From Roseovarius autotrophicus (lineage in GTDB: Bacteria; Pseudomonadota; Alphaproteobacteria; Rhodobacterales; Rhodobacteraceae), in assembly GCF_018069895.1 (NCBI RefSeq), contig NZ_JAGQDH010000003.1, positions 124,001-188,000 on the forward strand: a stretch of DNA of 64,000 nucleotides, in the 5' to 3' direction. Below, piece after piece: positions 41,529 through 50,038 of this stretch. Position 1 is the stretch's first letter; every line of letters starts with the position of its first letter. Under the pieces are notes generated by a model, which made no database searches, was not told the DNA's origin, and saw nothing but the letters and a program-made list of their open reading frames with translations. The position numbers and the translations under genes were made by a program.

Positions 41529-42291
41529 GCCTTTCGCGCCCGAAGAATTGAGCCTCGATGCCTTTCTCGGCGGACGTCTGATGATCGCGCAGCCGGTGGC
41601 GGGCTATCGCGCCGGGGTCGATCCGGTGCTTCTGGCGGCGAGCGTGCCCGCAAGGGCGGGCGAGACGGTGCTCGATCTGGGCTGTGGTTCAGGGGTGGCG
41701 TCGCTTTGCGTGGCGGCCCGTGTGCCAGGGGTGCGGCTTGTGGGGCTGGAGGTGCAGCCGGGTTATGCCGCGCTTGCGCGCGAGAATGCCGCGCGCAACG
41801 GACTGGCGATGGAGGTGGTGACCGGCGATCTGGCAAACATGCCGGAGGCGCTGCGCACGCGGCAATTCGAGCATGTGATCTTCAACCCGCCGTTCTTCGA
41901 CCGCGCCACCAGCACGCCCGCGCGCGATGCGGGGCGTGAGGGTGCCATGGGCGAGGGGGTGCCGCTTGGAGACTGGATCGAGGCAGCGGCGCGGCGCGTG
42001 GTGCCCGGCGGGCATGTCTGCGTCATCCACCGGGCGGAGCGGCTGGCGGAGTTGCTGGGCGCGATGGCCGCGCGGATCGGGTCGCTAGAGGTGTTGCCGT
42101 TGATTCCCCGGCGCGGGCGGGCGGCGCGGCTGGTGTTGATCCGGGGGCGCAAGGGTGGGCGCGCGGCGCTGCGGCTGTGCGACGGTTGGCTCCTGCACGA
42201 GGGCGTGCGACACGAGGGTGACAGGGAAAACTACACGCAATCAACGGCCTCTGTGCTGCGTGAGGCGGCGGCACTTCCCTTTTGCCGCTGA
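41518..42291 (+). CDS. tRNA1(Val) adenine-N6 methyltransferase-like protein (TrmN6/YfiC)
   Basis: A 257-residue class I methyltransferase with VLDLGCGSGVASL for SAM and FNPPFF, the NPPF/Y motif of N6-adenine and N4-cytosine enzymes. The likely target is A37 of tRNA-Val, by similarity to YfiC, but rRNA methylation by relatives is possible. It begins with TTG at 41518, overlapping the DUF2007 gene by eleven bases; no ATG gives a full N-terminus. The C-terminal segment REAAALPFCR is typical of the family. Confidence 0.78.
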   Translation: MRTEPFAPEELSLDAFLGGRLMIAQPVAGYRAGVDPVLLAASVPARAGETVLDLGCGSGVASLCVAARVPGVRLVGLEVQPGYAALARENAARNGLAMEVVTGDLANMPEALRTRQFEHVIFNPPFFDRATSTPARDAGREGAMGEGVPLGDWIEAAARRVVPGGHVCVIHRAERLAELLGAMAARIGSLEVLPLIPRRGRAARLVLIRGRKGGRAALRLCDGWLLHEGVRHEGDRENYTQSTASVLREAAALPFCR

Positions 42292-42415
42292 TTTGGCGAA
42301 AATCCGCCCGAGAAATTTTCGCAAGTCATGCGACTGTGGCGTGACAGAATTGTAAAACTGTGCTGCAATTCCCATGTCGATTGGACAAGACACATTCCAC
42401 CAAAGGAGGATGCCC

Positions 42416-42586
42416 ATGAGCTTGAGTTCGCATATCGAGGAACTGAAGAGGAAACATCACGCGCTCTCGGAACAGGTGGAAGCAGCGCAACGCGCGCCGG
42501 GGGCAAGCTCGCTTGAAGTCGCCGAACTCAAGAAACAGAAATTGAAGATCAAGGAAGAGATCGAGCGCCTGTCGGTCAACGCCTGA
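42416..42586 (+). CDS. YdcH/DUF465-family protein
   Basis: A 56-residue, highly charged helical protein of the DUF465 (YdcH) type: MSLSSHIEELKRKHHALSEQ opening, then ELKKQKLKIKEEIERL. Function is not known. The ATG at 42416 has AAAGGAGG six bases upstream; the ATG at 42410 is too close to it. A strong hairpin follows. It is preceded by an AT-richer stretch that probably holds its own promoter. Confidence 0.82.
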   Translation: MSLSSHIEELKRKHHALSEQVEAAQRAPGASSLEVAELKKQKLKIKEEIERLSVNA

Positions 42587-42600
42587 CAGACCAGACGGGT

Positions 42601-42626
42601 CGGGCCGGGGGATGATCCCCGGCCCG
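42601..42626 (+). terminator. Terminator hairpin after the DUF465 gene
   Basis: CGGGCCGGGG at 42601-42610 pairs with CCCCGGCCCG at 42617-42626 across a six-base loop. The following TTGCTGTT is a weak T tract. It lies between convergent DUF465 and phbB genes. Confidence 0.75.
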
Positions 42627-42643
42627 TTGCTGTTGTGCCGTGA

Positions 42644-43366
42644 TCAGGAGAAGAACTGCGCGCCGTTGGCGGAAATGGTCGAGCCGTTGATGAAGCTTGC
42701 GTCGTCGGAAACAAGGAAGGCCACGCATCGTGCAATCTCCTCTGGCTCACCGAGGCGACCCGCCGGGATCATGGCGATGATCTTTTCGCGCACAGCCTCG
42801 GGCACTGCCATGACCATTTCGGTGGCGATATAACCCGGGCATACAGCGTTGGCGGTGATGCCCTTGGCCGCGCCCTCCTGCGCAAGGCTGCGCACGATGC
42901 CAAGGTCACCGGCCTTGGTGGCGGCATAGTTGACTTGACCGAACTGCCCCTTCTGCCCGTTGACCGAAGAGATCACCACGATCCGGCCGAAGCCACGCTC
43001 GCGCATCCCTGGCCAGACCGGGTGCACGGTGTTGAATACGCCGGTGAGGTTGGTGTCGATCACGTCCTGCCACTGCTGCGGGCTCATCTTGTGGAACGGC
43101 GCGTCGCGGGTGATGCCGGCATTGGCCACAACGATGTCGATCGGGCCAAGATCGGCCTCGACCTTTTCGATCCCGGCCTTGGAATCGTCGTAATCGGCGA
43201 CGTTCCACTTGTAGGTCTTGATGCCGGTTTCCTCGGTGAACCTGGCGGCGGCCTCGTCATTGCCGGCATAGGTGGCGGCGACGGTATAGCCGTCGGCCTT
43301 GAGCGCCCTGGAAATGGCAGCGCCGATCCCGCGCGATCCACCGGTGACAAGTGCAATTCTGGCCAT
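42644..43366 (-). CDS. phbB: Acetoacetyl-CoA reductase
   Basis: Reduces acetoacetyl-CoA to (R)-3-hydroxybutyryl-CoA with NADPH, the second step to polyhydroxybutyrate. The 240-residue SDR has TGGSRGIGAA at about 8-17, NAGITRDAPFHKM, SSVNGQKGQFGQVNYAATK with Ser, Tyr and Lys, and the PGYIATEM segment typical of PhbB. The ATG at 43366 follows GGAGGAAACC. It lies 160 bases downstream of phbA and after its terminator, so it has its own promoter. Confidence 0.95.
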   Translation of the reverse strand: MARIALVTGGSRGIGAAISRALKADGYTVAATYAGNDEAAARFTEETGIKTYKWNVADYDDSKAGIEKVEADLGPIDIVVANAGITRDAPFHKMSPQQWQDVIDTNLTGVFNTVHPVWPGMRERGFGRIVVISSVNGQKGQFGQVNYAATKAGDLGIVRSLAQEGAAKGITANAVCPGYIATEMVMAVPEAVREKIIAMIPAGRLGEPEEIARCVAFLVSDDASFINGSTISANGAQFFS

Positions 43367-43410
43367 GGTTTCCTCCAATCTGGCTGTTTGTTGTAACTTG
43401 GTTATCTGTT

Positions 43411-43437
43411 TGATGCATCAGGCGCAATATTATTGCG
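43411..43437 (-). promoter_or_regulatory. Two adjacent palindromes upstream of phbB
   Basis: TGATGCATCA at 43411-43420 is a perfect palindrome. CGCAATA at 43423-43429 and TATTGCG at 43431-43437 form a perfect inverted repeat around one base. Both sit in an AT-rich stretch 45-71 bases before the phbB start, where an operator would lie. A PhaR-type regulator of the PHB genes is a guess; no such gene is in the window. Confidence 0.45.
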
Positions 43438-43468
43438 TGATAAATTTTTCGCTATGTGAGCGGGGCGT

Positions 43469-43498
43469 AAAAAAGGGCGCCCGTGCGTGGCGCCCTTT
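43469..43498 (-). terminator. Rho-independent terminator after phbA
   Basis: On the minus strand, AAAGGGCGCC and GGCGCCCTTT (43489-43498 and 43472-43481) form a perfect 10-base-pair stem with a seven-base loop, followed by a run of T (43469-43471 and the stem end). It ends phbA transcription before phbB. Confidence 0.88.
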
Positions 43499-43526
43499 GT
43501 AATCCTGTCCGCGGGCACACCGTATC

Positions 43527-44702
43527 TCAGGGGCGTTCGACGCAGAGGGCAACGCCCATGCCGCCGCCGATGCAAAGCGTTGCAATCCCCTTCTTGGCAT
43601 CGCGGCGCTTCATCTCGAAAAGCAGCGTGTTGAGCACGCGACAGCCCGACGCGCCGATGGGGTGGCCGATGGCGATAGCGCCGCCGTTCACGTTCACGAT
43701 CGCCGGATCCCATCCCATTTCCTTGTTGACGGCGCAGGCCTGCGCGGCGAAGGCCTCATTGGCCTCGACAAGATCGAGGTCTTCGACGCTCCAGCCCGCT
43801 TTTTGCAATGCCTTGCGGCTGGCATGGATCGGTCCCACGCCCATGATCGACGGATCAAGCCCGGCGGTGGCATAGGAAGCGATGCGCGCGAGCGGCTCGA
43901 TGCCGCGGCGCTCTGCCTCATCGGCGGACATCAACAAGGTTGCCGCCGCGCCATCGTTGAGACCGCTCGCGTTGGCTGCGGTCACGGAGCCGTCGGTGGC
44001 GAAGGCCGGGCGCAGCTTCTGCATCGCCTCCATGGTCGCGCCGTGGCGGATATACTCGTCCTTGTCGACGATGATGTCGCCCTTGCGGTTCTTGACGGTA
44101 AAGGCGATCACCTCCTCGTCAAAGCGACCGGCCTTCTGCGCCGCCTCGGCCTTGTTCTGCGAGGCGACGGCGAATTCGTCCTGCTGGTCGCGGGTGATCT
44201 GCCACTGATTGGCGACATTCTCGGCGGTCTGGCCCATGTGATAGCCGTTGAACGCGTCCCAGAGACCATCGCGGATCATGGTGTCGATATATTTCATGTC
44301 ACCCATCTTGTGACCCGCGCGCAGGTGGGCGGCATGGGGGCTGAGCGTCATGTTTTCCTGCCCGCCCGCGCAGACGATGGCGGCATCGCCAAGCTGGATG
44401 TGCTGCGCCCCGAGCGCCACGGCGCGCAGGCCAGACCCGCAGACCTGGTTGATGCCCCAGGCGGCGGATTCGATCGGCAGACCAGCGTTGATATGGGCCT
44501 GACGCGCCGGGTTTTGCCCCTGCGCGGCGGTCAGCACCTGACCCAGGATGGTCTCCGAAACCTCCGCCGGGTCGATGCCCGCGCGTTCGACCACGGCCCG
44601 AAGCGCGGCAGCGCCAAGGTCATGCGCTGGCGTGTTGGCAAAGGCCCCGCCAAAAGAGCCGACAGCGGTGCGGGCTGCGGATGCGATTACTACATTGGTC
44701 AT
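43527..44702 (-). CDS. phbA: Acetyl-CoA acetyltransferase (beta-ketothiolase)
   Basis: Condenses two acetyl-CoA to acetoacetyl-CoA for PHB synthesis. The 391-residue thiolase has the nucleophile in [12 protein letters not shown] near residue 88, [11 protein letters not shown] after it, the EAFAAQ segment and the C-terminal IGHPIGASG and CIGGGMGVA motifs with catalytic His and Cys. The ATG at 44702 follows GGAGGACCCC; the longer frame is rejected. It is followed by a terminator and then phbB. Confidence 0.96.
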   Translation of the reverse strand: MTNVVIASAARTAVGSFGGAFANTPAHDLGAAALRAVVERAGIDPAEVSETILGQVLTAAQGQNPARQAHINAGLPIESAAWGINQVCGSGLRAVALGAQHIQLGDAAIVCAGGQENMTLSPHAAHLRAGHKMGDMKYIDTMIRDGLWDAFNGYHMGQTAENVANQWQITRDQQDEFAVASQNKAEAAQKAGRFDEEVIAFTVKNRKGDIIVDKDEYIRHGATMEAMQKLRPAFATDGSVTAANASGLNDGAAATLLMSADEAERRGIEPLARIASYATAGLDPSIMGVGPIHASRKALQKAGWSVEDLDLVEANEAFAAQACAVNKEMGWDPAIVNVNGGAIAIGHPIGASGCRVLNTLLFEMKRRDAKKGIATLCIGGGMGVALCVERP

Positions 44703-44820
44703 TGGGGTCCTCCACCACGGGTTGCATGGCCGTCTGCCCCACCTCCCGTCGCGGGGTGCGAGCGGCCTTCCCAAGCGTCATATCGCAAGCGCTGCGTCGC
44801 GGCAACGCCTGAGGCGCGCG

Positions 44821-45657
44821 TCAGGCGGTGGCGCGCGCCAGCCCGGTATCGAGCCAGGGTGGGCGCACGGTCGGGGCCCCGAAGTAATAGCCTTGCAGAC
44901 AGTCGATCCCGAGCGCGGTGAGATAGGCCGCATCCTCGGCCCGTTCGACGGTTTCGGCCACTGTAACCATGTCGAACTGCCTCCCGATGCTCAGCAGCGC
45001 GGCGGCCAGAACCTGATTGTCCGCATTGGTTGCGATTCCCTGGATGAACTGCCCGTCGATCTTGATAATGTCGAAGAGAAAATCCTTGAGAAACCGAAAA
45101 GAAGTGTAACCAGCGCCGAAATCGTCAAGGGCAAAGCCGATTCTCTCGCTTTGCAGATCCCTCATGAAGCCCACCACAAGCTCGGGGACAATCATCGCAG
45201 AGCTTTCCGTTATTTCGAGAATCAGCCGTTCGCCAATCGTAGGATCGGCCCCAAGCCCCTTTTTCAGTGTGCGCATCCAGGGTGTATAGCCGATTGAGCG
45301 CGCCGACATGTTGATCGAAAGCCTCAGGTCGGGAAACTCTGCCAGAGTTGCCAGCCCCTTTTCCAGCGCGATGCAGTCGATGATGCGCCCGGTCTCACGC
45401 GTTTCGATCTGGTTGATAAATTCGCGCGCCGGGATCACGCGCCCGGTGGCATCGACAACGCGAATCAGTCCCTCGTAAAAGGCGGGCTTGTCCGGCTGCC
45501 CGGCGGTCACGATCGGCTGAAACGCGAGCATCACCTGCTTGTGACGTACTGCGGCCTCTACCATGTCGATCACCGAGCGGTCGCGCGCGGAGATGGCATA
45601 GTTGAGCGGGCTGTCCTGACCTGTCGGAATATCCGCCCATTTGTCCTTGCGCGCCAT
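44821..45657 (-). CDS. EAL-domain cyclic-di-GMP phosphodiesterase
   Basis: Hydrolyses c-di-GMP. A 278-residue protein that is essentially an EAL domain without GGDEF. The signature is YEGLIR (EGL for EAL), and the other metal and catalytic positions look intact: SINMS, ITES, DDFGAGYTSF, IKIDG, AETVE and LQGYYFG. It is therefore likely active, not a binding-only EAL. The N-terminal 40 residues carry no recognisable sensor. A GGAGGGCGGC site precedes the ATG. It is divergent from tag. Confidence 0.88.
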   Translation of the reverse strand: MARKDKWADIPTGQDSPLNYAISARDRSVIDMVEAAVRHKQVMLAFQPIVTAGQPDKPAFYEGLIRVVDATGRVIPAREFINQIETRETGRIIDCIALEKGLATLAEFPDLRLSINMSARSIGYTPWMRTLKKGLGADPTIGERLILEITESSAMIVPELVVGFMRDLQSERIGFALDDFGAGYTSFRFLKDFLFDIIKIDGQFIQGIATNADNQVLAAALLSIGRQFDMVTVAETVERAEDAAYLTALGIDCLQGYYFGAPTVRPPWLDTGLARATA

Positions 45658-45749
45658 GCCGCCCTCCGATCCCGCTGATGCGCTTGAACGATGTGCGCTT
45701 TGCCTTAAGGATAGCTTAAAGCGCGCATTTGAACGATTGATGGGAGCGG

Positions 45750-46319
45750 ATGATGGAACGCTGTGGCTGGGCGGGGTCCGATCCGCTCTATCTGGCCTAT
45801 CACGACGAGGAATGGGGCGTGCCCGAGCGCGACAGTCGGGTGCTGTGGGAAAAGCTGGTGCTCGACGGGTTTCAGGCGGGGCTGAGCTGGCTGACGATCC
45901 TCAAGAAGCGGGAAAATTTTCGTGCGTCTTTTCAGGGATTTGACCCGCATGTGATCGCGGAATGGGGCGCGGTGGATGTGGCGCGGCTCTTGGGGGATGC
46001 GGGCATCATCCGTCATCGTGGAAAGATCGAGGCAACGATCACGAATGCCCGTGTCTGGCAGGCCATCGAGGCCGAACAGGGCTTTGCGACCTACCTGTGG
46101 AATTACGTGGACGGCAGGCCGGTTCAGACCCGATTCGAGACCCTGGCACAGGTGCCCGCCGATACCGAAATTTCCCGCAAACTTTCGAAGGATTTGAAGA
46201 AAAGGGGGTTCAAATTCTGCGGCCCCACGATCACCTATGCCTTCATGCAGGCAGTGGGCATGGTCAACGACCACCTCGTGACCTGCCCCTGCCACGAGCG
46301 GGTGGCAAGGATGGGATAA
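45750..46319 (+). CDS. tag: DNA-3-methyladenine glycosylase I
   Basis: Excises 3-methyladenine from alkylated DNA. The 189-residue protein begins with the Cys of ERCGW and has AYHDEEWG, with the conserved His, then [12 protein letters not shown] in the base-binding area and the C-terminal [10 protein letters not shown] zinc ligands. These match the Tag zinc set (Cys, His, His, Cys). Two adjacent ATGs at 45750 and 45753 are possible. Confidence 0.94.
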   Translation: MMERCGWAGSDPLYLAYHDEEWGVPERDSRVLWEKLVLDGFQAGLSWLTILKKRENFRASFQGFDPHVIAEWGAVDVARLLGDAGIIRHRGKIEATITNARVWQAIEAEQGFATYLWNYVDGRPVQTRFETLAQVPADTEISRKLSKDLKKRGFKFCGPTITYAFMQAVGMVNDHLVTCPCHERVARMG

Positions 46320-46350
46320 GGGGTCCTGTACCCCATCGGTGTTTTGTTGG

Positions 46351-46397
46351 TATTCCGGCGGTGCGGGTCAGAGGGGGTGTGTGGGCGCTGGCCCCCT
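46351..46397. repeat. Intergenic hairpin repeat, copy B
   Basis: TATTCCGGCGG at 46351-46361 matches the leading 11-mer of copies A and C. It is followed by AGGGGG at 46372-46377 that pairs with CCCCCT at 46392-46397, with GGCGCTGGCCCCC inside the right arm. It lies between co-directional tag and rlmN, where it may end the tag transcript. Confidence 0.5.
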
Positions 46398-46449
46398 TTC
46401 CCCGCCGCCTGTTTCGCATTCGCGCGGCATGAACTATATGAGGCGGGAT

Positions 46450-47649
46450 ATGACCGACAGGACCGCGCCCATGACCCCCACAGCCCCGATCACCCAGGAC
46501 GTGCTGACCATCCCCCGCAAGCTGCCGGAGGGAAAGGTGAACCTTGTGGGGCTCACGCGCGAGGGGCTGAGCGCGGCGCTGATTGCGGCGGGCACGCCCG
46601 AGAAACAGGCCAAGATGCGCACGGGCCAGATCTGGCAGTGGCTCTATCAATGGGGCGTGCGCGATTTCAACGCGATGACCAATCTCGCCAAGGGCTATCG
46701 CGCCGATCTGGCAGAGCGGTTCACCATCGACATTCCCGAGGTGGTGAACAAGCAGGTCAGTGCGGATGGCACGCGCAAATTCCTCGTGCGGATCGCGGGC
46801 GGCCATGAGGTCGAGGTGGTGTATATCCCCGAAACCGATCGCGGCACGCTGTGCATTTCCTCTCAGGTGGGCTGCACGCTGACCTGTTCGTTCTGCCACA
46901 CGGGCACGCAGAAGCTCGTGCGCAACCTGACGGCAGGAGAGATCATCGGGCAGGTGATGCTCGCGCGTGACGATCTGGATGAATGGCCGAAGCCCGGCGA
47001 GGGGGCGGGCGAACGTCCGCGCCTGATCAGCAATATCGTGCTGATGGGCATGGGTGAGCCGCTCTACAATTTCGACAACGTGCGTGACGCGATGAAGATC
47101 GCCATGGATGGCGAGGGGATTTCCCTCTCGCGCCGCCGCATCACGCTCTCGACCTCGGGTGTCGTGCCCGAGATCGCGCGGGCGGCGGAGGAGATCGGCT
47201 GTCTTTTGGCGGTGTCGTTTCACGCCACCACCGATGCGGTGCGCGACCGGCTGGTGCCGATCAACAAGCGCTGGAACATCGAAACACTGCTGGGGGCGCT
47301 GCGCGACTATCCGCGCCTGTCGAATTCCGAGCGGATCACGTTTGAGTACGTGATGCTCAAGGACGTGAATGACAGCGACGAGGATGCGCGGCGGCTGGTG
47401 CGGCTGATCGCGGGTATCCCGGCCAAGATCAACCTGATCCCGTTCAACGAATGGCCCGGCAGCCCCTATGAACGCTCCGACTGGGTGCGGATCGAGCGGT
47501 TTGCCGACATCATCTACAAGGCGGGATACGCCAGCCCCATCCGCACGCCGCGCGGCGAGGATATCATGGCCGCCTGTGGACAGTTGAAATCGGCGACCGA
47601 ACGCGCCCGCAAGAGCCGCGCACAGATCGAGGCCGAGACGGGGCGTTGA
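46450..47649 (+). CDS. rlmN: 23S rRNA (adenine-2503-C2) / tRNA methyltransferase RlmN
   Basis: Radical-SAM enzyme that methylates C2 of A2503 in 23S rRNA and of A37 in some tRNAs. The 399-residue protein has the cluster motif [11 protein letters not shown] near residue 138, [24 protein letters not shown] segments later (MGMGEPL) and the catalytic Cys in MAACGQLK near the C-terminus. I chose the ATG at 46450 because [10 protein letters not shown] matches the usual start and a GAGGCGGG site precedes it; ATGs at 46429 and 46438 are alternatives. Confidence 0.93.
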   Translation: MTDRTAPMTPTAPITQDVLTIPRKLPEGKVNLVGLTREGLSAALIAAGTPEKQAKMRTGQIWQWLYQWGVRDFNAMTNLAKGYRADLAERFTIDIPEVVNKQVSADGTRKFLVRIAGGHEVEVVYIPETDRGTLCISSQVGCTLTCSFCHTGTQKLVRNLTAGEIIGQVMLARDDLDEWPKPGEGAGERPRLISNIVLMGMGEPLYNFDNVRDAMKIAMDGEGISLSRRRITLSTSGVVPEIARAAEEIGCLLAVSFHATTDAVRDRLVPINKRWNIETLLGALRDYPRLSNSERITFEYVMLKDVNDSDEDARRLVRLIAGIPAKINLIPFNEWPGSPYERSDWVRIERFADIIYKAGYASPIRTPRGEDIMAACGQLKSATERARKSRAQIEAETGR

Positions 47650-48605
47650 GCGTGCCCGGTCTCAAAGCACTGCCGCAACCTCTGAACGCCGACGGCAAGG
47701 CGCGCCGCCTGGGGGTGGAGATCGAACTTGGCGGGCTGCCCGAGGCTGAGGTGGCGCGGCTCTGTGCCGAGGTGCTGGGCGGCGATGCGGTGCAGCAGGA
47801 CAGCCATGTCTGGGCGGTCAGGCAAAGCGTGATCGGCGATATCGCGGTTTATCTCGACGTCTTCCTGCGCAGCGCCACGCGCACGAAACTGCGCGATCTG
47901 GCACTCGATCTGGGGCGCGAGGTCGTGCCGGTGGAGATCGTGACGGGGCCGCTCGACATGGGCGGGCTGGTGCAGCTGGACGCGCTGCGCGAGGCGTTGC
48001 GCGCGGCGGGGGCGCTCGGGAGCGGCGCGGGCTTTCTCTTTGGCTTTGGGGTGCATTTCAACGTCGAGGTGGCGAGCGAAGCCGATGCCGACACGGTGCG
48101 CCCGCTTCTGGCCTATGCGCTGATCGAGGACTGGCTGCGCAGCGCCCATCCCATCGACGAGGCGCGCCGCCTTCTGCCCTTCACCGATCCTTACCCGACC
48201 GAGTTCGTGCGCGCGCTGATCAAGGCGGGGCCGGGGGCGACGCGCGCGCATGTGACCGACCTCTATCTGGCGCATACGCCGAGCCGCAATCGCGGCCTCG
48301 ACATGCTGCCGCTTTTCGCCCATTTCGACCCGGATCGCATCGCGCGGGCCATCAAGGACAAGACCTCGGCGCGCCCCACCTTCCATTTTCGCCTGCCCGA
48401 TTGCCGCATCGACGAGGGCGATTGGTCGCTGGCCGCCGAATGGCAGCGCTGGGTGCTGGTCGAGCAGGTGGCAGGCGACAGCGCCCTCCTGCGCCGCCTC
48501 TCGGATGCCTGGGAAGACGATCATGGGTTGCTGACCCTCTCGCGGCAAAGCTGGGCCGCGCGCGCGGGCCGGATCCTGCAAACGGCAGGGATAGGCCGGG
48601 CATGA
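47646..48605 (+). CDS. Amidoligase-family protein (Amidoligase_2)
   Basis: Predicted COOH-NH2 ligase of the glutamine-synthetase-like amidoligase family, 319 residues. Segments that fit are [11 protein letters not shown] near the N-terminus with acidic metal ligands, [10 protein letters not shown] in the middle and the later [11 protein letters not shown]. It could form an amide bond on a small molecule or peptide, using ATP. It starts with TTG (a GTG six bases later is equally possible), overlapping the rlmN stop, and its stop overlaps the GATase gene by ATGA. Substrate and product are unknown. Confidence 0.8.
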   Translation: MSVPGLKALPQPLNADGKARRLGVEIELGGLPEAEVARLCAEVLGGDAVQQDSHVWAVRQSVIGDIAVYLDVFLRSATRTKLRDLALDLGREVVPVEIVTGPLDMGGLVQLDALREALRAAGALGSGAGFLFGFGVHFNVEVASEADADTVRPLLAYALIEDWLRSAHPIDEARRLLPFTDPYPTEFVRALIKAGPGATRAHVTDLYLAHTPSRNRGLDMLPLFAHFDPDRIARAIKDKTSARPTFHFRLPDCRIDEGDWSLAAEWQRWVLVEQVAGDSALLRRLSDAWEDDHGLLTLSRQSWAARAGRILQTAGIGRA

Positions 48606-49318
48606 GCATCCGCCCGGAGATTGGCGTCACCGTCTCGGCGCGGTCGGGCTGGCGCATGTTTCCGCTGATCGCGCTCAATGTCTGGCTCGCGGGCGGGCGG
48701 GCGCGGCGCTGGCAGGCGGGGCGCACGGCCGACATGGGCGCGGTCGATGGCGTCATCATCGGCGGCGGCGACGATATCTCGCCCGATCTTTATGGCGGTC
48801 GGATCGTCACTTCGGCGCGGCTCGATCCCGCGCGCGACGCGCTGGAACGCGGCGTCGTGCTGGATGCGTTTGCGCAGGGCCGGCCCGTTCTGGGCATCTG
48901 CCGCGGCAGTCAGATGCTCAACGTGGCGCTGGGCGGCACGCTCCATCAAGACGCCTATGCGACCTATGAGGCGAGCGACCACAAGCGCACGATTTTGCCG
49001 CGCAAGGTGGTGCATCTGGAACAGGGCACACGGCTTGCGCGGCTGGCGGGTATCGCGCCGATGAAGGTTAACGCGCTGCATTCCCAGGCTGTGGACCGGC
49101 TGGGCGCGGGGCTGTGCGTGGCCGCGCGCGATCAGGGCGGCATGGTGCAGGCGGTCGAGCGGGTGGAAGAGCCCTTCGCGCTCGGCGTGCAATGGCACCC
49201 CGAACACCTGTTTTACGCCCGCCGCCAGATGGGGATTTTCCGCGCTCTTGTTGCTGCCGCAAGCGCCTGCCGCGCCAAGGCCGCGCAACTGCCCGGCGTC
49301 GATGCCGCCGCGCCCTGA
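48602..49318 (+). CDS. Class I glutamine amidotransferase-like hydrolase (PuuD-type)
   Basis: A 238-residue gamma-glutamyl hydrolase/glutamine amidotransferase-fold protein. The nucleophile is in GICRGSQMLNV near residue 100 and the catalytic His-Glu is in VQWHPEH near residue 200. Family members hydrolyse gamma-glutamyl-GABA or similar amides. Its coupling to the amidoligase suggests that one makes and the other breaks, or supplies ammonia for, the same amide. This pairing has been noted in comparative studies of amidoligases but has no established substrate. Confidence 0.85.
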   Translation: MSIRPEIGVTVSARSGWRMFPLIALNVWLAGGRARRWQAGRTADMGAVDGVIIGGGDDISPDLYGGRIVTSARLDPARDALERGVVLDAFAQGRPVLGICRGSQMLNVALGGTLHQDAYATYEASDHKRTILPRKVVHLEQGTRLARLAGIAPMKVNALHSQAVDRLGAGLCVAARDQGGMVQAVERVEEPFALGVQWHPEHLFYARRQMGIFRALVAAASACRAKAAQLPGVDAAAP

Positions 49319-49402
49319 CAATTCCGCGTGCCTGCCACAATCCGGCGCGATTGTCGCCACAGCCGCCATCTATCCGATGATCATCAAGTGACTGTAACAA
49401 GG

Positions 49403-49591
49403 ATGGAAACGATGATTCTGGACAGCACCGACGATATCCGCACCCTCGTTCTGAGCGAGCGCAAAAAGGCCATCTCGGATCGTGAATGGCGTCACCGGGT
49501 GCGGGGCTACGGCTATGCCATCCGCGACGATGCCGAGGGGCTGTTCGTTACCTCGATCCTGCGGGGCGGGGCTTTGTGCCGGCTGACCTGA
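49403..49591 (+). CDS. Small conserved-looking hypothetical protein
   Basis: A 62-residue acidic-then-basic protein, METMILDSTDDIRTLVLSER at the start and a glycine-rich end (SILRGGALCRLT). The start may be 49403 or the ATG at 49412. I do not recognise a family. It follows the amidoligase/GATase pair by 84 bases on the same strand and may belong to that unit, but its own promoter is equally possible. It ends near the intergenic repeat copy C. Confidence 0.5.
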   Translation: METMILDSTDDIRTLVLSERKKAISDREWRHRVRGYGYAIRDDAEGLFVTSILRGGALCRLT

Positions 49592-49613
49592 ATCCCCGGC
49601 GTCATCTTGCCGA

Positions 49614-49640
49614 GAATACTCCGGCGGGGCCAGCGCCCCC
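49614..49640. repeat. Intergenic hairpin repeat, copy C
   Basis: TACTCCGGCGG at 49617-49627 matches copies A and B. A perfect five-base stem GGGGC/GCCCC at 49626-49630 and 49635-49639 encloses CAGC. It lies between the convergent hypothetical gene and rpsU. Confidence 0.5.
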
Positions 49641-49662
49641 TGATCGAGCCTCCCAGAACGAC

Positions 49663-49688
49663 AAACCCCCGAAGCATCTGCCCGGGGG
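49663..49688 (-). terminator. Probable terminator after rpsU
   Basis: On the minus strand, CCCCCG (49683-49688) pairs with CGGGGG (49666-49671) across an 11-base loop and is followed by TTT at 49663-49665. It ends the rpsU transcript. Confidence 0.65.
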
Positions 49689-49726
49689 TCGTCACTTGCG
49701 TGTCCGAATCTGTTGCTGCAAGCGCC

Positions 49727-49933
49727 TCAGAGCAGACCTTCGCGCTGCGCTTTCTTGCGCGCCAGTTTCCGGGCACGGCGAATCGCTTCGGCCTTCTCGC
49801 GCGCTTTTTTCTCGGACGGTTTCTCGAAATGTTGCTTGAGCTTCATTTCACGGAAAACGCCTTCGCGCTGCAATTTCTTCTTCAGGGCGCGGAGCGCCTG
49901 ATCGACATTGTTGTCGCGAACACTAACCTGCAT
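49727..49933 (-). CDS. rpsU: 30S ribosomal protein S21
   Basis: Small-subunit ribosomal protein of 68 residues. The sequence [20 protein letters not shown] at the start and [20 protein letters not shown] follow the family closely, with a basic C-terminus. It is transcribed from its own promoter (49985-50013) and is not linked to dnaG or rpoD here. A hairpin GGTGGTGACACC lies before its start. Confidence 0.97.
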   Translation of the reverse strand: MQVSVRDNNVDQALRALKKKLQREGVFREMKLKQHFEKPSEKKAREKAEAIRRARKLARKKAQREGLL

Positions 49934-49984
49934 ATGGTGTCACCACCTTCCTAAGTTGAAGTTGCAAGATTTGCAGGAAGTGGC

Positions 49985-50013
49985 CGTATAGCAAAGCGCC
50001 CCCGTTTTGTCTA
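49985..50013 (-). promoter_or_regulatory. Sigma-70-type promoter of rpsU
   Basis: On the minus strand, TAGACA (-35, 50008-50013) and TATACG (-10, 49985-49990) are separated by 17 bases, 52 bases before the rpsU start codon. The fit is five of six and four of six to consensus. Confidence 0.6.
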
Positions 50014-50038
50014 GGGTGCGCGGGCGGAGGAAATGCCC

